18,486 nucleotides of DNA from positions 1-18,486 of the forward strand of contig JPUR01000082.1 of assembly GCA_001321835.1 (NCBI GenBank), in the 5' to 3' direction. The notes under the pieces are model-generated. The model saw only the letters and a program-made list of their open reading frames with translations, was not told where the DNA came from and made no database searches. Both the position numbers and the translations under genes were made by a program. Positions 15,340 through 18,486 of the stretch are shown piece by piece. This DNA is from Marinosulfonomonas sp. PRT-SC04. Its GTDB lineage: Bacteria; Pseudomonadota; Alphaproteobacteria; Rhodobacterales; Rhodobacteraceae. The first letter of the stretch is position 1; every line of letters begins with the position of its first letter.

Positions 15340-15716
15340 GTCCAGATCCCCCGCGCGATCATCACGCCTAAAAATATTGCCGCCAGCGACAGCCCCACCG
15401 ATGCACTCACATAAAGCGCCGCCTGCCCGATTTGGCCGCGTTCAAAGATTGTCAACGCATCCAGCGAGAACGCCGAAAAGGTGGTGAACCCACCCAGCAT
15501 GCCGGTCATCAACAAGGGGGCCACACGCATGCCGCCGTCCTTGGTCATCAGCACCACAATCAGCATCCCCATCAGAAACGAGCCGACGATATTGACCGTC
15601 AATGTGCCCCATGGATAGCCGTGCCCCATGATCCGCACGGCAGCAACGCCGGTCAGATAACGTGCGACCGCGCCGAGCGCGCCGCCAATGGCCACTTGTA
15701 AAATGCTTATTATCAT
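15336..15716 (-). CDS. crcB: Fluoride channel CrcB/Fluc
   Basis: Small inner-membrane fluoride channel of 126 residues with four hydrophobic helices, forming a dual-topology dimer in the family. Conserved features are present: GGALGAVARY at 11-20, GTLTVNIVGSF at 37-47 with pore Asn42, and GGFTTFSAFS at 75-84 containing the two pore phenylalanines, Phe80 and Phe83. AAGAGAGG lies just before the ATG. It sits 31 bases after rarA and overlaps rluC by four bases. No fluoride riboswitch is visible, and there is no room for one in the 31-base gap. Confidence 0.93.
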   Translation of the reverse strand: MIISILQVAIGGALGAVARYLTGVAAVRIMGHGYPWGTLTVNIVGSFLMGMLIVVLMTKDGGMRVAPLLMTGMLGGFTTFSAFSLDALTIFERGQIGQAALYVSASVGLSLAAIFLGVMIARGIWT

Positions 15717-15747
15717 AGCGCCTCTCTTTCGCGCCTAGACGGTGTTG

Positions 15748-17073
15748 TCAACTGTTCTGCCGTTTGGCGCGCAGTTTGGCAAAGTAATCCAGTCGTTTTT
15801 TCAACTCACGCTCAAAACCACGCTCGACAGGCTGATAATAAACGCCGTGCTTCATGCTGTCGGGGAAATAGTTCTGGCCCGAAAAGCCATCCTCGGCATC
15901 ATGGTCATAAGCGTACCCTTCGCCGTATCCCTGATCCCGCATCATCGAGGTCGGCGCATTCAAAATATGTTTGGGCGGCGGCTCTGATCCGGTTTTTTTC
16001 GCCGCCGCCATTGCCGCCTTGAACGCCACATAGGCCGCGTTGGATTTTGGCGCCAACGCCAAATAAGTCACCGCTTGGGCCAAAGCCAACTCACCTTCGG
16101 GGCTGCCCAACCGCTCGTAGGTTTCCCACGCGTGCAGGCAAACCGCATGGGCTTGCGGATCGGCCAAACCGATATCCTCAACCGCCATCCGCGTGATGCG
16201 CCGCGCCAAAAACCGCGGATCTTCGCCACCCGTTAACATCCGCGCCATCCAATAAAGCGCCGCATCTGGGTCAGAACCGCGCACAGATTTATGCAGGGCA
16301 GAAATCAGATTGTAATGCTCGTCGCCATTTTTGTCATAGATCGCAGCGCGGCGCATCAAACGGGTGGACAGCCCCGCAACATCAAGCTTCTCGTCACCTT
16401 TCCACGCGGCGATCTGTTCAATCAGATTCAGCAACGCGCGGCCATCGCCATCGGCCATTTCCAACAACGCCTCGCGGGCCTCGCCTGTCAAAGGCAACGC
16501 ACGGCTCATCTCTTGTTCCGCCCGCTGCGCAAGCCGCTCTAAATCAGACAACGTCAGCCGGTTCAGCACCAAAACCTGCGCGCGCGACAACACCGCCGAG
16601 TTCAGCTCGAACGAAGGGTTTTCGGTGGTGGCACCGACCAGAATGATGGTGCCATCTTCCATATAGGGCAAAAACCCGTCTTGCTGGGCCTTGTTAAACC
16701 GGTGGATTTCATCAACGAACAGCAACGTGCCGCGCCCATTTTGACGGCGGATCGCAGCGGCTTGAAATACTTTTTTCAAATCGGCGATACCCGAAAAAAT
16801 CGCACTGACCTGCACAAAGGCCAGATCGGTTTGATCGGCCAACAGTCGCGCAATGGTGGTCTTCCCAACACCAGGCGGCCCCCATAAAATAAGCGATGAC
16901 AGGCTGTGCGCTGCCAACATCATGCCCAGCGGCGCATCCGGGCCGAGCACTTGTTCTTGGCCAATCACCTCGGCCAAAGTCGTCGGTCGCAACCGGTCCG
17001 CCAATGGGCGCGGCACGTTTCCTGCGGACGGCTTGGGCATGGCATCGGGCGTGGAGTCAAATAGATCTGTCAT
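15748..17073 (-). CDS. rarA: Replication-associated recombination protein A (RarA/MgsA AAA ATPase)
   Basis: AAA+ clamp-loader-like ATPase of 441 residues acting at stalled replication forks. The N-terminal RPLADRLRPTTLAEVIGQ is characteristic. Walker A is GPPGVGKTT at 65-73, and Walker B DEIHRFNKAQQD begins at 121. Sensor I is in the GATTENPSFELNSAVLSRA block. C-terminal blocks SALHKSVRGSDPDAALYWMARML and DIGLADPQA belong to the MgsA tetramerisation region. The ribosome site is weak (GGGGG about 17 bases upstream), but MTDLFD is a usual start for this group. It is the first gene of the housekeeping run and lies 81 bases past luxI, from which a terminator separates it. Confidence 0.93.
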   Translation of the reverse strand: MTDLFDSTPDAMPKPSAGNVPRPLADRLRPTTLAEVIGQEQVLGPDAPLGMMLAAHSLSSLILWGPPGVGKTTIARLLADQTDLAFVQVSAIFSGIADLKKVFQAAAIRRQNGRGTLLFVDEIHRFNKAQQDGFLPYMEDGTIILVGATTENPSFELNSAVLSRAQVLVLNRLTLSDLERLAQRAEQEMSRALPLTGEAREALLEMADGDGRALLNLIEQIAAWKGDEKLDVAGLSTRLMRRAAIYDKNGDEHYNLISALHKSVRGSDPDAALYWMARMLTGGEDPRFLARRITRMAVEDIGLADPQAHAVCLHAWETYERLGSPEGELALAQAVTYLALAPKSNAAYVAFKAAMAAAKKTGSEPPPKHILNAPTSMMRDQGYGEGYAYDHDAEDGFSGQNYFPDSMKHGVYYQPVERGFERELKKRLDYFAKLRAKRQNS

Positions 17074-17103
17074 GGGACAAATCTATGCCCCCACGCCCAA
17101 ATA

Positions 17104-17143
17104 GAAAAGCGAAATGGGCCCTCGGACCCCCAGAAGGCCCATT
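17104..17143 (-). terminator. Candidate terminator after luxI
   Basis: On the minus strand AATGGGCC pairs perfectly with GGCCCATT around a 15-base loop, followed by TCGCTTTTC. It begins 12 bases past the luxI stop and would insulate rarA from luxR/luxI transcription. Confidence 0.6.
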
Positions 17144-17154
17144 CCACGACGTCA

Positions 17155-17744
17155 TTAGTGCAGGTTGGTGGCAAAGTTCATTGAAACCACTTGATTGTTA
17201 ATGCCGTCAATTTCCATCACCGGCCCCATTGCAGTCATATCAATACCAACCCGTTTGGCCCAACGTGGCCAATTGGCATTCAGCAGCGTCAGACATTGGG
17301 TGGCCCCCAAATCCCGCGCGGCTTTGGCCAATTCAAAGACCAGCTGCGCATGCACGCGCCGGCGCAAACGGGCCGGAACATCATGTGACACAAACAGCCG
17401 CGAGCTTTCCCAAATGGTTTCAGAAACCGGCGCCTCGTCGTACAGCAAGCTTGACGGAATTGTGTCCAGCAGCCCTTTCTGAGCATCACGGATCATATAG
17501 CTATAAATCCCGCAATGTGCCGTTGTCGGCGTCAGGCGATTGCCGGCCAATACCTGACCCAGCCCATCATGGACCACGACCCAACGGCTGGCTGGCGTAT
17601 CGTATTGATCAAACTCCATGCCAAGGCTTCGGGCAGATCCCATTTATTTTGAACGCTGAATAGTTCGCGGCACGCACGAAACATATTGGCAAATAGCTCG
17701 CCATGGTTGTGAATATTTTCGAATGAAAGTGTGGTTGTAAGCAT
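17155..17744 (-). pseudogene. luxI: Acyl-homoserine-lactone synthase (LuxI family), frameshifted
   Basis: Two overlapping frames together make one LuxI-type synthase of about 196 residues, which would join S-adenosylmethionine and an acyl chain into an AHL signal. The first frame starts at 17744, with GAGGG six bases upstream, and gives FENIHNHGELFANMFRACR, then ELFSVQNKWDLPEAL. The family then needs GMEFDQYDTPASRW, which is found only in the next frame, so one base is missing near 17619-17624 (minus-strand CTTGGCATGG, where CTTGGGCATGG would restore the frame). The break splits the active site: Arg26, Phe29 and Trp35 lie before it, and the Glu44, Asp46, Asp49 set and ETIWESSR after it. Neither piece should work alone. 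It could be true decay or a sequencing error. Confidence 0.88.
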
Positions 17745-17774
17745 GATATCCCTCAGCAAGTTTGTTGTTACGTG

Positions 17775-17790
17775 AACCTTGCGGAAGGTT
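17775..17790. promoter_or_regulatory. Perfect dyad between luxR and luxI
   Basis: AACCTT-GCGG-AAGGTT is a perfect inverted repeat with six-base arms, located 31-46 bases upstream of the luxI start and 7 bases after the luxR stop. It could be a small hairpin at the end of luxR or a LuxR-binding dyad for luxI. There is no U-run, so it is not a standard terminator. It is shorter than the usual 18-20 bp lux box. Confidence 0.35.
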
Positions 17791-17797
17791 GGGCAAT

Positions 17798-18307
17798 TTA
17801 GAGCAAACCGTAATCCCTGGCGCGCTGAATCGCTTCGGCAGTGGTGCGGGCCATAAGCTTTTGACGGGCAGATGTCAGACGAGCTTTTAGGGCACTTTCC
17901 GAAATTCCTATTTTTGCAGCAGCAGCTGCATGCCTGTAGCCATCCGCAATCAATTTAAGTGCCTCAGACTGCGCTTTTGTAAGCCTTTGTGGCGGTTCGG
18001 TCATATCATGCAGTCTGATTGCCATGGCTTCCACCTCGTCAATCTCGCTGTCTTCAAATTCCCGATCTGCGCGCGCCACGCTGACAATTGTCCGAGAGCG
18101 GATCGGCCCACAGGAGATCGTTGCCCCATAAGTCAGCCCAAATCTTGCGGCTTCTTTGAAAATGCCGAAAGGGTCTGGAATGATCCGATTGCTCCACCTG
18201 GTCCAACCGGTGGTGCAAAAACCCCACGCGGTCATTGGATCACGTAAAACATAACCATTCTCGGTATAGTGATCCGTCCATTTTGGATCGTATGTTTGAA
18301 AAGACAT
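17798..18307 (-). pseudogene. luxR: LuxR-family AHL-responsive regulator, 5'-truncated next to an IS end
   Basis: The remaining 169 codons keep most of the AHL-binding domain and the whole C-terminal helix-turn-helix (about 108-165: RLTKAQSEALKLIADGY, then IGISESALKARLTSARQKL). Trp10, Tyr14, Asp23, Pro24 and Trp38 have the same spacing as TraR Trp57, Tyr61, Asp70, Pro71 and Trp85. The frame therefore begins at about TraR residue 48, and roughly the first 47 residues are missing. The ATG at 18307 has no ribosome site. Just 25 bases upstream is the stop codon of an IS200/IS605-type transposase on the same strand, so insertion of that element most likely removed the 5' end and promoter. Whether a shortened protein is made is unknown. 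Confidence 0.8.
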
Positions 18308-18332
18308 CAGAGGTGAAGTGAAGACTGAACGA

Positions 18333-18486
18333 CTACCGGCAGATGCCGGTAGGTTCCCGTTTGGAATGTAATTCCAGATACTGAAGTATCACATCGTCCG
18401 TGACATTTCCGCTGGTGGTCGAGAAATATCCCCGCGCCCAAAACCGCTGACCCCAATAGCGTTTGCGCAACTCTGGAAATTCGCGT
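18333..18486 (-). CDS. tnpA: IS200/IS605-family transposase TnpA (HUH Y1), C-terminal 50 residues, cut by the window end
   Basis: Read from the window edge on the minus strand, the frame gives REFPELRKRYWGQRFWARGY, then FSTTSGNVTDDVI and a short tail, with the stop at 18333-18335. The WGQRFWARGYF block and the following G.VTDDVI..Y helix are the C-terminal signature of Y1 (HUH) single-strand transposases. The Tyr in LQYLEL is the likely catalytic tyrosine; the residue four further on, usually Gln in Y1 enzymes, is His here. The missing N-terminal part with the HUH motif lies beyond 18486. A hairpin overlaps the stop codon, as expected for the subterminal end structure of these elements. Confidence 0.85.
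   Translation of the reverse strand, partial: REFPELRKRYWGQRFWARGYFSTTSGNVTDDVILQYLELHSKREPTGICR
18335..18350. repeat. Subterminal hairpin of the IS200/IS605 element (right end)
   Basis: ACCGGCA-GA-TGCCGGT is a perfect imperfect-loop palindrome overlapping the last codons and stop of tnpA. TnpA of this family recognises short hairpins near each end and cuts at a fixed distance outside them. The actual right tip should lie between 18332 and about 18300, where the luxR homology begins; the cut site cannot be fixed without the empty site. Confidence 0.65.

Noticed and set aside
14377..15414. A 345-codon open frame on the plus strand
   Set aside because: It lies antisense to rluC, which has full family motifs and operon overlaps. 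The plus-strand translation has no recognisable domain and is a shadow of codon bias.
15717..15747. Fluoride riboswitch before crcB
   Set aside because: The gap to rarA is only 31 bases, and no fluoride riboswitch sequence is present.
17615..17630. Programmed frameshift in luxI
   Set aside because: No slippery heptamer, no strong downstream structure was seen, and LuxI proteins are not known to use frameshifting; a deletion or read error is simpler.

Overview
The window looks like chromosomal DNA from an alphaproteobacterium of the Rhodobacterales (Roseobacter group). The reasons are an ATP12-type F1-ATPase assembly chaperone, an AapJQMP/BztABCD amino-acid ABC transporter, a MocR-type regulator paired with an omega-aminotransferase, and LuxI/LuxR proteins of the style seen in marine Rhodobacteraceae. 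All names rest on reading motifs in the translations; no database search was possible.

Layout. Positions 1-301 hold transposon debris: a possible IS256-type terminus and the 5' end of an IS6-like transposase. Positions 388-4867 (minus strand) hold a polyamine-type ABC importer operon, transcribed potD-potA-potB-potC. Positions 5143-6606 (minus) encode a MocR/GntR-aminotransferase regulator, divergent from a class III omega-amino acid:pyruvate aminotransferase at 6738-8036 (plus). A bidirectional terminator at 8071-8103 separates this from the aapJQMP operon (8122-12749, minus). Positions 12923-17073 (minus) hold a tightly packed housekeeping run: rarA, crcB, rluC, a HAD phosphatase and the ATP12 chaperone gene. 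Positions 17155-18307 (minus) hold a quorum-sensing pair, luxR then luxI, and both are damaged. The window ends inside an IS200/IS605-type transposase gene whose 3' end abuts the broken luxR.

How the genes may work together. The same ten-base word, CTGGNNNTAT, occurs as two direct copies 23 bp apart in the mocR/aminotransferase divergent region. It occurs again as two copies 22 bp apart upstream of potD. In each case the words point toward the target gene. This suggests that the MocR protein controls both the importer and the aminotransferase as one amine or amino-acid uptake and catabolism module. Both importer operons carry a hairpin just after the binding-protein gene, as expected if the binding protein is made in excess of the membrane parts.

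The most notable features are the shared MocR operator candidate, the decayed luxR/luxI locus (5' truncation at an IS end plus a one-base frameshift), a Lys at the usual carboxylate-binding Arg position of the aminotransferase, and an extra transmembrane and charged tail on the PotC-like permease. No tRNA, rRNA or CRISPR array was seen.
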